64,000 nucleotides of DNA from Actinomycetota bacterium (GCA_003168255.1 PMSU01000130.1:18464-82463), one strand, 5' to 3'. Positions 1 to 11,236 are shown, counted from the first letter of the stretch. The notes: generated by a model not told the origin, from the sequence alone. Numbers and translations are program-made.

Positions 1-146
1 TTTGCGGTAGCGATCTTCTTCCGAGCACGCAATGTCCGACCCATCTACGCGGAGCGACTGCCCGATTCTACATTCTGTAACCCGTCAGGAAGATCGAAAA
101 CAGGAGTCCTGGCAGGTCGGCGGGGAGTGCGCCTGCTTGGGTGCTC

Positions 147-179
147 GCCGCGGTCAGCCTGGATAACGGCTTCCGCGGC
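147..179 (-). terminator. Possible terminator after murA
   Basis: GCCGCGG at 147-153 and CCGCGGC at 173-179 can pair as a 7-bp GC stem just past the murA stop codon. There is no T-tract, which is common in high-GC actinobacteria. The rest of 1-182 shows no gene; no rRNA sequence is recognisable there. Confidence 0.35.
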
Positions 180-182
180 CGG

Positions 183-1466
183 TCAGTCGTCGGTCTCCGC
201 CGTTATCTGCGCACCGAGCGCGGTCAGCCGGGCCGCGATCGCCGCGTGACCCCGGTCGATCGGATAGCCGGGACTGACCACGGTTTCGCCGTCAGCGGCC
301 AGCCCGGCCAGGATGAGCGCTATGCCGGTGCGCAGGTCATGCGCGATCACCTCGGCGCCCTTGAGCGTGGCGGGACCGTGCACGATGACGGCGTTGGAGT
401 CCACCTCGACCTTCGCGCCCATCTTGCTGAGCTCGCCGACCAGCGTGTAACGGCCGTCGAAGATCGTCTCGCGGATATAGCTGGTGCCATCGGCGAGGCA
501 GCTCAGCGCCATGATCGGCGATTGCAGGTCGGTGGCGAAACCGGGGTAAGGGCTGGTGATCACGTTGATCGGCCGCAGCGGATGCTCCTGGCGCACCTGT
601 AGCACGGCGCCGTGGGTGGCGAACTCGACCCCCATCTGCTCCAGCTTCCAGCGAACCACGCCGAAGTGCTCGAGGGACGCGCCGACCAGGCTCAGCTCGC
701 CGCCGGTGATGGCCGCCGCCATCGCGAACACGCTGGCGTCGATCCGGTCCGGCATGACCGTGTGCTCGACAGCGGTGAGCTCGCTGACTCCCTCGACGGT
801 GACGAAGCCCGTGCCGCCGCCGCTGATCCTGGCGCCCATCTTGGTGAGGAACGCGATCACGTCGAGCACCTCGGGCTCGAGCGCCGTGTTGTCGATCACG
901 GTGGTTCCGGGGGCCATCGAGGCCGCCATGATCAAATTCTCGGTGCCGGTGTGCGACGGGGTGTCCAGGTACAGGTGGGCGCCGCGAAGCTGCTTCGCCT
1001 CGATGTGGATCTGGCCCTCGCCCTCATGCACGATGGCGCCGAGCCGGGCGAAGCCCCGGTAGTGGAAGTCGAGGTTCCTGCTGCCCAGGTTGCATCCGCC
1101 GACGCCCTCGATGACCGCCTCGCCGAGCCTGTGCAGCAGGGCGGGCACGAACAGCACCGACGCGCGGAACCTGCGCGCGATCTCGGCGGGCAGCACCGGG
1201 CTGGTGAGCCGGGACGCGTCCACTACCAGGATGCGCTCTGCCTCGTGGAACTCGACCAGCGCGCCGACCGCCTGGGCCAGCTCGACCGCGCGGCGGACGT
1301 CTTCGATGACCGGTACGTTCCGCAGCACGGTCCGCCCCTCGGCGGCGAGCAGCGAGGCCGCGATCATCTTGAGCGCGGCATTCTTAGCGCCCTGGACGAA
1401 GACGGTGCCCTCTAGCGGGTTGCCCCCTCGCACGCGGTAGCGGGTCGTCTCGGAGCCCATGGTCAT
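183..1466 (-). CDS. murA: UDP-N-acetylglucosamine 1-carboxyvinyltransferase MurA
   Basis: Catalyses transfer of enolpyruvate from phosphoenolpyruvate to UDP-GlcNAc, the first committed step of peptidoglycan precursor synthesis in the cytoplasm. The 427-residue product has the usual family length and the EPSP-synthase-like two-domain fold. The substrate loop carries the expected nucleophilic cysteine, Cys125, in GGCNLGSR, so fosfomycin sensitivity would be expected. GAKNA near residue 26 supplies the conserved Lys, and TDLQSP holds the catalytic Asp. The ATG at 1466 is preceded by AGGAG at a 10-base spacing; a second ATG two codons in is possible. It is the last gene of a minus-strand run after purB, with a 182-base gap, so it may have its own promoter. 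Confidence 0.96.
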   Translation of the reverse strand: MTMGSETTRYRVRGGNPLEGTVFVQGAKNAALKMIAASLLAAEGRTVLRNVPVIEDVRRAVELAQAVGALVEFHEAERILVVDASRLTSPVLPAEIARRFRASVLFVPALLHRLGEAVIEGVGGCNLGSRNLDFHYRGFARLGAIVHEGEGQIHIEAKQLRGAHLYLDTPSHTGTENLIMAASMAPGTTVIDNTALEPEVLDVIAFLTKMGARISGGGTGFVTVEGVSELTAVEHTVMPDRIDASVFAMAAAITGGELSLVGASLEHFGVVRWKLEQMGVEFATHGAVLQVRQEHPLRPINVITSPYPGFATDLQSPIMALSCLADGTSYIRETIFDGRYTLVGELSKMGAKVEVDSNAVIVHGPATLKGAEVIAHDLRTGIALILAGLAADGETVVSPGYPIDRGHAAIAARLTALGAQITAETDD

Positions 1467-1648
1467 CTGGCTGCAACTCCTGTCCTATGGTGGTCGGCGG
1501 CCCGGCCTGCGACCGGGTGGACTGTGCGCCTGGGCTCTGCCCGGGGCGGCTGCGTCACAGGTCGCAGCCGAAGGACCCGATCCAGTATTCCATCGCGAGC
1601 CCGGTGCGGCAGACACCTCGGCCGATCCGGCCAGGCTCGCCGACGACG

Positions 1649-2956
1649 TCAGGCGAGCCGCCGCAGCCGGTCGAAGACCCCCCCGAGCCGCTCGACGTAA
1701 CGCTCTGGCCTGCACGCATCGTCAAGCCGCGCCTCATCGAGCACGTGACCACGTGCTGTCGCACGGTCACGTAGCGTAGCGCGAAAAGGGGTACCGGTGT
1801 CCCAGGTGTCCATTGCGGCCTCTTGTACGAGCGAGTACGCATCCTCCCGGGTCAGGCCAGCCCGGACAAGCTCGAGCAGTGCCGCCGAGGTGTAGATGAG
1901 CCCGCCGGTGGCATCCAGGTTGGCGCGCATCCGCGCCGCGTCCACGGTGAGCCCCTCCATCAGCCCGGTGGTCAGCGCCAGCAGGTAGTCGGTGGTGATG
2001 GCGGCGTCAGGCAGCGCCACGCGTTCCACGCTCGAATGCGAGATGTCCCGCTCGTGCCACAGCGGGATGCCCTCCATCACCGGCGTGATCTGGGCCCGGA
2101 CCACCCGGGCGAGCCCGCAGATCCGTTCTGACCGGATCGGGTTCTTCTTGTGCGGCATCGCCGAAGAACCCTTCTGCCCCTTCCCGAACGGCTCGGCCAG
2201 CTCGCGCAGCTCGGTCCGCTGCCCGTGCCTGACCTCGAGTGCGACCGCCTCGCAGACGGAGGCAGTGAGCGCGAGCACGCTCACCCACTCGGAGATCCCG
2301 TCGCGCAACACGACCTGGCTGGCCACGCACGCAGGCCGCAGCCGCAGGGCGGTCATGACCTGGGCCTCGATGTCAGGATCAATGTTGGAGTAGGTACCGA
2401 CGGGGCCGGACAGCTTGCCGACGGCGACCGCCTCGCGGGCCCGCAGCAGCCGGTCACGGCAGCGGGCCATGGCAAAGGCGAAGTCAGCCACCCGGTGACC
2501 CCAGACGTCGGGTTCGGCATGGATGCCATGCGTCCGGCCGACCCGCAGCGTGCCGCGGTGCGCGAGCGCGTGGTCGCGGAGCACCGCAACGAGCGTGCCT
2601 GCCTTGGCGACAAGCAGGTCTGTCGCCTCGGTGAGCTGAATGGCGAGCGCGGTGTCGAGCAGGTCGGATGAGGTCATGCCGAAGTGCACGTAGGCGGCCG
2701 CCTCGCGCGGTGAGGTGTTGTCCGCCCAGGCGGTGAGGAAGGCGATCACGTCGTGGTCGGTCACGGCCTCGGCAGCAGCGACCGCCTCTGGCGAGGGCGG
2801 CGGTGCCTGCCTGACTGGCTCGACGCAGTCGGCGGGCACGGTGCCCGCGCGGGCATGCGCCTCCAGAACGAGCGTCTCCACCCGGCTCCACAGCTCGTAC
2901 TTGTGCGCCTCGCTCCAGACGCGCCCCATCTCGGGCAGTGTGTACCGGTCGATCAT
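1649..2956 (-). CDS. purB: Adenylosuccinate lyase PurB
   Basis: Acts twice in purine synthesis: it removes fumarate from SAICAR and from adenylosuccinate. The product is 435 residues when started at the ATG at 2956, which has GGAG 10 bases upstream; the open frame continues further upstream but that extension is low-complexity and not family-like. The fumarase/aspartase superfamily signature GSSAMPHKKNP lies at about residues 263-273, with TSSD near 95 and the general-acid region GRTHGIHAEP around 140-149. It sits downstream of purA and purD on the same strand, giving a local cluster for the last steps of AMP formation. The cluster order and strand suggest co-expression, although the 94-base gap to purD leaves room for a separate promoter. 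Confidence 0.97.
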   Translation of the reverse strand: MIDRYTLPEMGRVWSEAHKYELWSRVETLVLEAHARAGTVPADCVEPVRQAPPPSPEAVAAAEAVTDHDVIAFLTAWADNTSPREAAAYVHFGMTSSDLLDTALAIQLTEATDLLVAKAGTLVAVLRDHALAHRGTLRVGRTHGIHAEPDVWGHRVADFAFAMARCRDRLLRAREAVAVGKLSGPVGTYSNIDPDIEAQVMTALRLRPACVASQVVLRDGISEWVSVLALTASVCEAVALEVRHGQRTELRELAEPFGKGQKGSSAMPHKKNPIRSERICGLARVVRAQITPVMEGIPLWHERDISHSSVERVALPDAAITTDYLLALTTGLMEGLTVDAARMRANLDATGGLIYTSAALLELVRAGLTREDAYSLVQEAAMDTWDTGTPFRATLRDRATARGHVLDEARLDDACRPERYVERLGGVFDRLRRLA

Positions 2957-3050
2957 GCTGTCAATTCTCCCGCACGCGCCGGCCTGCTTGTCTCCCGCCC
3001 GCGCTGGCACACGCTCGCTACGGGCTGGCCTTGGCCAGCCGCCGCGCTTG

Positions 3051-4313
3051 CTAGGAGTCGGCCGCCGCGTCGGCCGCGGCCCGCTCGGCGATGTCTTTGC
3101 GGTACCAGCCGCCGCGCATCCGGATGCTGGCCGCCGCCCGGTAGGCCGCCGCCCTGGCGCCGGTGAGGTCAGGCCCGGTGCCGACCACGTCGAGCACTCT
3201 GCCGCCGGCCGATACCACGCTGCCGGTCTCGCCGCTGGCGGTTCCCGCGTGTAGCACGTAGCTGGCGCCTGGCCGTTCGGCATCATCAAGACCTTCGATG
3301 ACGTCGCCGCTGACCGGCTTTTCCGGGTAGCCCTCCGCCGCGATCACCACGGTCACCGCGGCCCCGGGGGTCCAGCGCGGCGGCGGCGCCGCGGCCAGGG
3401 AGCCGGTCGCGGCGCCGTACAGCAGCCCGGCCAGCGGCGTGGCGAGCCGGTCGAGCACGACCTGGATCTCCGGATCGCCGAAGCGGGCGTTGAACTCCAC
3501 CACCTTGATGCCGCTGGCGGTCAGGCAGAGTCCGGCGTAGAGCACGCCACGGTAGGGGGTGCCGCGGCGGCGCAGCTCGCCGATGGCGGGCTCGACAACT
3601 GTGTCCATTACCTGTCCGGCCAGGTCGTCGGGCAGCCACGGCAGCGGTGTGTAGGCGCCCATGCCGCCGGTGTTTGGGCCGCGATCGCCGTCGCGGGCGC
3701 GCTTGAAGTCCTGGGCGGGCAGCAGCGGGATGGCCGCGGCGCCATCGCAGAGCGCGAACAGCGACAGCTCGGGGCCATCAAGGAACTCCTCGATGACTAC
3801 CTTGCCGCAGTCCTCGGCGTGCTGCCTGGCCGCCGCCGCGTCGGTGGTGACGAGCACCCCCTTGCCGCCGGCCAGACCGTCGTCCTTCACCACGTACGGC
3901 GGGCCGAACGCCGCCAGCGCAGCCGCTGCCTGGTCCGCTGTGACGCAACTGTGCGCGGCCGCCGTGGGGATGCCCGCGGCCGCCATCACGTCCTTGGCGA
4001 ACGACTTCGAGCCCTCGATCATGGCCGCGCCCGCGTCAGGCCCGAAGCACGCGATGCCTTTCTCGCGAAGGGCGTCCGCCACGCCGGCGACCAGCGGCGC
4101 CTCCGGGCCGATGATTACCAGGTCAGCGCCCAGCCTGGCGGCGAGGGCGGTGACGTCGTCCGGGTCGGTGGCTGTCACCGGGTGCAGCTCGGCGAGCCGG
4201 GCGATGCCCACGTTGCCCGGAGCCGCGTGCAGGCTCGTGACTTCTGGATCTCTGGCAAGCGCCAGGGACAGAGCGTGCTCGCGGCCGCCGGACCCGATGA
4301 CAAGGACTCGCAC
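3051..4313 (-). CDS. purD: Phosphoribosylamine-glycine ligase PurD (GAR synthetase)
   Basis: ATP-grasp ligase that joins glycine to 5-phosphoribosylamine, the second step of de novo purine synthesis. The 420-residue protein begins RVLVIGSGGREHAL, the typical N-terminal dinucleotide-binding-like motif, and has the ATP-grasp lid VKDDGLAGGKGV near residue 150 and the segment GPNTGGMGAYTPLP that is diagnostic for PurD. The start is GTG at 4311-4313, fixed by the conserved MRVLVIG beginning. The gene lies between purA and purB on the minus strand. Length and all motifs look intact. Confidence 0.96.
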   Translation of the reverse strand: MRVLVIGSGGREHALSLALARDPEVTSLHAAPGNVGIARLAELHPVTATDPDDVTALAARLGADLVIIGPEAPLVAGVADALREKGIACFGPDAGAAMIEGSKSFAKDVMAAAGIPTAAAHSCVTADQAAAALAAFGPPYVVKDDGLAGGKGVLVTTDAAAARQHAEDCGKVVIEEFLDGPELSLFALCDGAAAIPLLPAQDFKRARDGDRGPNTGGMGAYTPLPWLPDDLAGQVMDTVVEPAIGELRRRGTPYRGVLYAGLCLTASGIKVVEFNARFGDPEIQVVLDRLATPLAGLLYGAATGSLAAAPPPRWTPGAAVTVVIAAEGYPEKPVSGDVIEGLDDAERPGASYVLHAGTASGETGSVVSAGGRVLDVVGTGPDLTGARAAAYRAAASIRMRGGWYRKDIAERAAADAAADS

Positions 4314-4396
4314 GGCCGCGAGCCTACCCCTGCCTGGCCGTCGCCCTGGTGGCCGCGGCGCGCTGCCGCCGGGGGCGGCGATGCCGGGCCCTGATC

Positions 4397-4437
4397 AGCG
4401 GGACCTCAGCGGGACCTCAGCGGGACCTCAGCGGGCC
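4397..4437. repeat. 11-bp tandem repeat between purA and purD
   Basis: Three exact copies of AGCGGGACCTC (4397-4429) followed by a partial fourth copy in the 156-base gap between purD and purA. Looks like slippage-type microsatellite expansion; no function is evident. Confidence 0.8.
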
Positions 4438-4469
4438 ACCGGTATGCCCGCGGGATCGGCGCAGCTCGG

Positions 4470-6651
<2,182 letters not shown>

Positions 6652-6733
6652 CGGCTGGAACCACGGGCGCGTCGCCGGCTCGCCGCGTCATGGCACAGCT
6701 CGGCGGCTTCATCAACCTTTCCAGGACGTGCAG

Positions 6734-7147
6734 CTAGCCGTCGAGCTCCGCTGCCGCCTCGGCGCTGCTATCACGCAGGAAGCCGCTGCACCGCTCGGCC
6801 TCGTCGTCTTCACCGATCGCAGCCGCGGACTCACCCAGCATGTGCAGCGACCGGAGGAAGCCACGGTTGGGCTCGTGTCCCCAGGGAATCGGCCCCTGCC
6901 CTCGCCATCCAGCGCGGCGCAGCTGGTCCAGACCGCGGTGGTAGCCGGTACGGGCGTAGGCGTAGGCCTGCACGACCTCCCCGCTCTCGAATGCCCGCTC
7001 CGCCAGCGCTGCCCAGGCAGCCGATTCGGCCGGAAATCTGGCCGCGACCTCCGTTGGGTCGGTGCCGGCGATCAGCAGGGCGTCGGCTTCGGCATGGGCG
7101 GGCAGGTACGTCGCCGGAGGACCGGCGATCAGGTTTTCGTGGTTCAT
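6734..7147 (-). CDS. DUF3151 family protein
   Basis: A 137-residue cytoplasmic protein matching my recollection of the actinobacterial DUF3151 family, with the characteristic stretches AWAALAERA and AYAYARTGYHRGLDQLRRAGW and a conserved PWGHEPNRGFLRSLHML. The family is of unknown function and is often encoded near class II aldolase, as here (fba follows on the same strand). The composition suggests a helical, TPR-like fold. A tiny ATG-GGC-GTA-TGA frame at 7154-7143 overlaps the start codon as ATGA and could couple translation. The first bases upstream are an exact 22-bp duplication. Confidence 0.85.
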   Translation of the reverse strand: MNHENLIAGPPATYLPAHAEADALLIAGTDPTEVAARFPAESAAWAALAERAFESGEVVQAYAYARTGYHRGLDQLRRAGWRGQGPIPWGHEPNRGFLRSLHMLGESAAAIGEDDEAERCSGFLRDSSAEAAAELDG

Positions 7148-7154
7148 ACGCCCA

Positions 7155-7198
7155 TCTTGCCGCTACTCCCACCCGGTCTTGCCGCTACTCCCACCCGG
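7155..7198. repeat. Exact 22-bp tandem duplication
   Basis: The unit begins TCTTGCCGCTACTC and ends CCACCCGG; copies at 7155-7176 and 7177-7198 are identical, with a partial third CCACCCGG downstream. It starts 8 bases upstream of the DUF3151 start codon, so it covers its leader and probable promoter. Confidence 0.85.
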
Positions 7199-7300
7199 TA
7201 AGGCCTTATCCGCCACCCGGCAAGGCCCTACCTGCGTCACATCGGCCGCCCCTGTCACATCAGCCCCGCCCGTATACCCAACGCCCGTGTTCTAAAAAAA

Positions 7301-7346
7301 TGGATGTGAATCTACCCCCAACCGGTGGGGGGTAGATTCACATCCA
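7301..7346. repeat. 46-bp near-perfect palindrome, intergenic repeat copy 1
   Basis: Left arm TGGATGTGAATCTACCCCC (7301-7319) pairs fully with 7328-7346 around a central 8 bases that contain ACCGGT. A run of seven A lies just before the left arm, so on the minus strand the hairpin is followed by a T-run, as in an intrinsic terminator. The same 19-base arm occurs at 37964-37982. It lies between fba and DUF3151, both minus strand, so it most simply ends fba transcription; the repetition hints at a dispersed palindromic element. Confidence 0.85.
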
Positions 7347-7431
7347 TAGGCTGTCCGCGGGTGCGGCTCCGCCGAAGTGAGTTGAAGCCGCGCCTGGCTG
7401 TAGTGCCTCTCGAGGCGCTGGCCCGCGCGGG

Positions 7432-8454
7432 TCAGCCGAGGCGCTTGCCCGTCGACATCAGGTCCTCGCACGCCTGCGTTACCCGGGCCGCCATCGATGC
7501 CTCGGCAGCCCTTCCCCAGGCCCGCGGGTCGTAGGCCTTCTTGTTGCCGACATCGCCGTCCACCTTGAGGACGCCTTCGTAGTTGGTGAACATGTGCGCG
7601 GCTACCGGCCGGGTGAACGAGTACTGCGCGTCGGTGTCCACGTTCATCTTGATCGCGCCGTACGAGATCGCCTCCCGGATCTCCTCGAGCGCGGACCCCG
7701 AGCCGCCGTGGAACACCAGGTCAAATGGCTTGTCCTTGCCGTACTTGGCGCCCACCGCGTTCTGGATGTCGTTCAGCACCGAGGGCCGGAGCTTCACGTG
7801 GCCCGGCTTATAGACGCCATGCACATTTCCGAACGTCGCGGCCAGAATGTATCGGCCGCGCTCGCCAAGTCCGAGTGCCTCAGCGGTCGCCAGCGCGTCC
7901 TCCGGCGTGCTGTACAGCTTCTCGTTCATCTCGCCGACGATCCCGTCCTCCTCGCCGCCGACCACTCCGATCTCCAGCTCCATCACGGTCCGAGCCTTGG
8001 CGCACTCGTCCAGGAGCTGGGACGCTATCCGCAGGTTCTCGTCGAGCGGCACCGCGGACCCGTCCCACATGTGGGACTGGAACAGCGGTTCAGCACCGCG
8101 GGCGACCCGCTGCTGAGACAGCGTGACGAGCGGGCGCATGAACCCGTCCAGCTTGTCCTTCGGGCAGTGATCCGTGTGCAGCGCGATGTTGATCGGGTAC
8201 TTCGCCGCGACGACGTGAGCGAACTCGGCAAGGGCGACCGAGCCGGTGACCATGTCCTTGACACCCGCCCCGGATAGGTATTCGGCACCTCCGGTGGATA
8301 CCTGGACGATGCCGTCGCTCTCCGCCTCGGCGAATCCGCGCAGGGCGGCGTTCAGCGTCTGGCTGGACGTCAGGTTGATCGCCGGAAAGGCGAAGCCGTG
8401 CTCCTTGGCCCGGTCAAGCATCTGTGCGTAGACCTCTGGAGTTGCGATAGGCAT
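7432..8454 (-). CDS. fba: Class II fructose-bisphosphate aldolase
   Basis: Zinc-dependent cleavage of fructose 1,6-bisphosphate into glyceraldehyde 3-phosphate and dihydroxyacetone phosphate in glycolysis, and the reverse in gluconeogenesis. The 340 residues match the long class II type. HTDHCPKD near residues 93-100 provides catalytic and metal-binding residues, and HGGSGS near 250 is the phosphate/Zn-binding loop. ATG at 8454 has GGGAG upstream. It is a stand-alone gene apart from the downstream DUF3151 gene, from which the 46-bp palindrome separates it. Confidence 0.96.
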   Translation of the reverse strand: MPIATPEVYAQMLDRAKEHGFAFPAINLTSSQTLNAALRGFAEAESDGIVQVSTGGAEYLSGAGVKDMVTGSVALAEFAHVVAAKYPINIALHTDHCPKDKLDGFMRPLVTLSQQRVARGAEPLFQSHMWDGSAVPLDENLRIASQLLDECAKARTVMELEIGVVGGEEDGIVGEMNEKLYSTPEDALATAEALGLGERGRYILAATFGNVHGVYKPGHVKLRPSVLNDIQNAVGAKYGKDKPFDLVFHGGSGSALEEIREAISYGAIKMNVDTDAQYSFTRPVAAHMFTNYEGVLKVDGDVGNKKAYDPRAWGRAAEASMAARVTQACEDLMSTGKRLG

Positions 8455-8522
8455 GGCGGTCGCTCCCTGTTGTGGTTGTGCCGCCCCTAGTATCTCCCGA
8501 AGCTGCGGGCCGGCGACTCGGC

Positions 8523-9059
8523 CTAGTCCAGGCCCAGGTCGGATAGTTCGTAGGCGGCACGGTAGGGCAGCCCGGATTCGCTCACCCGCGGCCTGGCTCC
8601 CCGTTCGACCACCACCGCGACGCCGACCACCTCAGCGCCGGCCTCACGCAACGCGGCCACGGCAGTGAGCACCGAATTTCCCGTCGTTGACGTGTCCTCA
8701 ACGGCGAGCACGCGGCGGCCGGCCACGTCCGGCCCCTCGATCCTGCGCTGTAGGCCGTGCGCCTTGTCCGCCTTGCGCACCACGAACGCGTCGAGCGACT
8801 GCTGGCGCTGGGCCGCGGCGTGCATCATGGCGGTCGCCACCGGGTCGGCGCCCAGCGTGAGGCCGCCGACGGCCTCATACGACAGGTCCGCTGTCACGTC
8901 GAGCATCACCCGGCCCGCGAGCGGAGCGATGCGACCGCTCAGCAGCACGGAGCGCAGATCGATGTACCAGTTCGCATGCTGTCCGGAGGACAGGACGAAG
9001 TCGCCGTGCACGATCCCGTGCTGTTTTATTTCCTGAAGCAGTTCCTCGCGATCACCCAC
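8523..9059 (-). CDS. pyrE: Orotate phosphoribosyltransferase PyrE
   Basis: Forms orotidine 5'-phosphate from orotate and PRPP in pyrimidine synthesis. The PRPP-binding motif VLAVEDTSTTGNS is clear, and GGLTLGADPVATA and VVRKADKAHG are typical of actinobacterial PyrE. Two starts are possible: TTG at 9140 (205 aa), or GTG at 9059 (178 aa). I prefer GTG because the mycobacterial enzyme has about that length and the first 27 residues of the longer form look unrelated. Neither start has a strong ribosome-binding site. It lies apart from other pyr genes. Confidence 0.93.
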   Translation of the reverse strand: MGDREELLQEIKQHGIVHGDFVLSSGQHANWYIDLRSVLLSGRIAPLAGRVMLDVTADLSYEAVGGLTLGADPVATAMMHAAAQRQQSLDAFVVRKADKAHGLQRRIEGPDVAGRRVLAVEDTSTTGNSVLTAVAALREAGAEVVGVAVVVERGARPRVSESGLPYRAAYELSDLGLD

Positions 9060-9191
9060 GAAACGCGAGCCTAGGGCAGCGACGGCGTAGCCGTCGACGG
9101 CGCGCTGGATCCAGCCGGCGAGGTCGGCCCGCGCGCTCAAGACCTGAGCGAAGGGGCCGGCCTCGCCGGGCCGGGACCGTCTGCCGGCGGG

Positions 9192-10427
9192 CTAGCAGGT
9201 GCTGGGCGCCGGCTGGCCCGCGAACCGGGCCTCGATGTAGGCGATGGCGCCGGGTAGGCCTTCAGCCTCCGCGGTGATGTGATCAGCGAGGGGGAACTCG
9301 ATGTACTGGATGGCCTCGCCGGCGGCGCAGTAGCGGTTCACCAGGGTGGTCACGTCGGGGGTGACGACCAGTTCGTCAAAGGTGGCCATGTAGACCTGCA
9401 TGGGAATCTTGGGCACTCCGACCACGCCCATGGTGTCGTCGGCCGCGACCTGCTGGATGACCGGGTCGTCGAGCGGGTTGAGTCCGCCCTTGGTGTAGCT
9501 CTCGATCCGCTGGAACGCGTAGGTCGCCGCGAACTGCACGATGCACATGCCGGAGATGGCTTTCTTCATCTGCTTGCCTGCCGCAGTGAGCAGGGAGTTG
9601 ATTTTGATCTGCGGGTACGCCCTGGCGATGCCGACGGCGGCCGCGAAGTAGACCCCGGCGAACAGGCCCCCGTCGGCCTTCGCGGCGATGTGGGCGATGT
9701 CGACCGGCAGGCCGCCGATGGCGGCGCCGACAATGTTGAGCTCAGGCGCGTAGGTCGGCGCTTCCTCGGCGGCGAACTCCGACGCCTGGGATCCGCCGGA
9801 GTATCCCATCAGCCCGACGGGCGTCTGGGCCCCGATGAGATTCAGTGGAGCGAAGTTTTCCGCGGCGCGGATGCCGTCCAGGGTCCCGTAGCCCGCCTCG
9901 AGCCCGGCGGTCCACTCGTTGTGGGGCCCCTCGAAGTTCGGGATGACCACCGTGTAGCCGAGCGAGGTGCCAGTGGCCACCGCCGCGAACGACTCCAATC
10001 CCCCGAGCGACTCGTATCCGAGGACGGCCGGCGGCTGGGTCAGCACGTACGAAGGCTGGCAGTTTGGCGAATCGCTGTCGATGGCCGGCTGGTAGGACAG
10101 CAGCCGCGGCGGCAGGTTCGGGGTCGTGGGCTTGACGACCGTGGCGACGTCGGCCTGTAGTGCCCCGGTCGTGTTCTCGGAGACGTACTGGATCTGCCAG
10201 GCCTTGTAGGGGACCGAGAATCCTACGGCCTGGATGGTCACCGGGTGAGATTTGAGGATCTGGCCAGGGTGGTCACCGGAGAGGGACGCGGGCTGGGTGA
10301 AGATCGAATTGGCCGGGGATCTGGTGGCAGTCCGGGTTGTGCTCGCGGATGCCGGTGCAGATGCTGCCACCACCAGCGTCAGTGAGAGGACTCCGGCTGC
10401 GAGGTTGCGAATCGGGCCATGGCGCAT
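9192..10427 (-). CDS. Secretory lipase (LIP family, alpha/beta hydrolase)
   Basis: A 411-residue exported esterase/lipase of the type called secretory lipase. A signal peptide covers about residues 1-29 (hydrophobic core LAAGVLSLTLVVAASAPASA, likely cut after ASA). The nucleophile elbow is GYSGGS with Ser210; candidate acid and base are Asp in ATFDELV and His in LADHITAE near the C-terminus. ATG at 10427 has AGGAG five bases upstream; the longer frame from 10523 crosses the operator and is rejected. Divergent from a TetR regulator with an operator between them, so this gene is probably its target. Substrate is unknown. Confidence 0.9.
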   Translation of the reverse strand: MRHGPIRNLAAGVLSLTLVVAASAPASASTTRTATRSPANSIFTQPASLSGDHPGQILKSHPVTIQAVGFSVPYKAWQIQYVSENTTGALQADVATVVKPTTPNLPPRLLSYQPAIDSDSPNCQPSYVLTQPPAVLGYESLGGLESFAAVATGTSLGYTVVIPNFEGPHNEWTAGLEAGYGTLDGIRAAENFAPLNLIGAQTPVGLMGYSGGSQASEFAAEEAPTYAPELNIVGAAIGGLPVDIAHIAAKADGGLFAGVYFAAAVGIARAYPQIKINSLLTAAGKQMKKAISGMCIVQFAATYAFQRIESYTKGGLNPLDDPVIQQVAADDTMGVVGVPKIPMQVYMATFDELVVTPDVTTLVNRYCAAGEAIQYIEFPLADHITAEAEGLPGAIAYIEARFAGQPAPSTC

Positions 10428-10462
10428 AGCGGCTCCTAGCGGGCGGCGATGGCGGCTAGCAA

Positions 10463-10489
10463 AGTGGTACATGTGCACCACTAAAGTGG
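10463..10489. promoter_or_regulatory. Palindromic operator between lipase and TetR gene
   Basis: AGTGGT at 10463-10468 and ACCACT at 10477-10482 form an inverted repeat, and a third half-site AGTGG at 10485-10489 makes a second dyad CCACT-AA-AGTGG. It lies 36 bases upstream of the lipase start and 28-54 bases upstream of the tetR start, the usual place for autoregulated TetR control of a divergent pair. Confidence 0.7.
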
Positions 10490-10516
10490 GACGAGAGTAC
10501 GACTTTTTGGTAGCAT

Positions 10517-11182
10517 GTGTCAATGGTCACATCGGCCCTTCCTTCGCAGGAGCGCAGCCGGGCGCGGCGCGACGCACTCCTGCGAGCAGCGGTCGCGCTG
10601 CTCGCCGAGGGTGGCGTCCGAGCCGTTACCCACCGCGCCGTCGCATCGCGAGCCCGGGTGCCCCTCGCCGCGACCACCTACTACTTCGAATCGATTCGGC
10701 ACCTGACCGAGGAGGCCCTGCGCCTGCATGTCACCGAACGGGTGAACGAGCTGCAGGGGCTGGTGGAGGGAGCCGCCAGCGGCTCTCGCTCTGCCGATCA
10801 GGTCGCCGAGCGCTTCGCCGAGGCGCTGCTCGCCCGCGATCGCGATGCGACCATCGCGCAGTTCGAGGTGTACCTGGAGGCGGCCCGCAACCCGGCGTTG
10901 CAGCGGGCCGTCGCCGAGTCACTCGACGCCTTCGAGAAGCTCGCCTACCTCGCCTTGTCGGCACTGGGCGCTCGCCGGCCGGCTGAAGCCGCCGCCGCCT
11001 TCGTGGCGGTGATCAACGGGTTCGCGCTCAACGGGCTGGCCCGGCCGCGGTCACCCGAAGCCGACGGCGCAGCCTTGCTCGACACCATGCGGGCGCTCTT
11101 CATCGTCCAGATCATGGACGACGACGAAGTCGCCCGCTGGAGTGATCGGCTTCGCGAACCCATCAGCGATCTCCAGCTTTGA
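10517..11182 (+). CDS. TetR-family transcriptional regulator
   Basis: A 221-residue repressor-type protein. The N-terminal helix-turn-helix is recognisable from about residue 16 to 62: RDALLRAAVALLAEGGVRAVTHRAVASRA then VPLAATTYYFES, where the Y-Y-F motif is the family hallmark. The C-terminal half is all-helical ligand-binding/dimerisation domain with no recognised ligand. The start is GTG at 10517 or ATG at 10523; neither has a clear ribosome site, so the message could be nearly leaderless. Divergent from the secreted lipase with a shared palindromic operator, which suggests it represses both. It ends before a strong bidirectional terminator. Confidence 0.92.
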   Translation: MSMVTSALPSQERSRARRDALLRAAVALLAEGGVRAVTHRAVASRARVPLAATTYYFESIRHLTEEALRLHVTERVNELQGLVEGAASGSRSADQVAERFAEALLARDRDATIAQFEVYLEAARNPALQRAVAESLDAFEKLAYLALSALGARRPAEAAAAFVAVINGFALNGLARPRSPEADGAALLDTMRALFIVQIMDDDEVARWSDRLREPISDLQL

Positions 11183-11236
11183 ACCGGTACAGGTAGGAAT
11201 TTGAACTGGCACGGGTAGGAACCGGCACAGGTAGGA
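11181..11236. repeat. Triplicated 16-bp direct repeat
   Basis: Three near-identical copies of GAACYGGYACRGGTAG start at 11181, 11203 and 11219. The first overlaps the tetR stop codon. Spacing (22 then 16 bases) is irregular. Function unknown. Confidence 0.75.

Noticed and set aside
1..182. Search for an rRNA operon next to murA, as in mycobacteria
   Set aside because: None of the 182 bases match a 16S start; only a weak hairpin is visible.
2957..3289. N-terminal extension of purB to 3289
   Set aside because: Overlaps the purD 3' end and is unlike the family; MIDRYTLPEM at 2956 is the conserved beginning.
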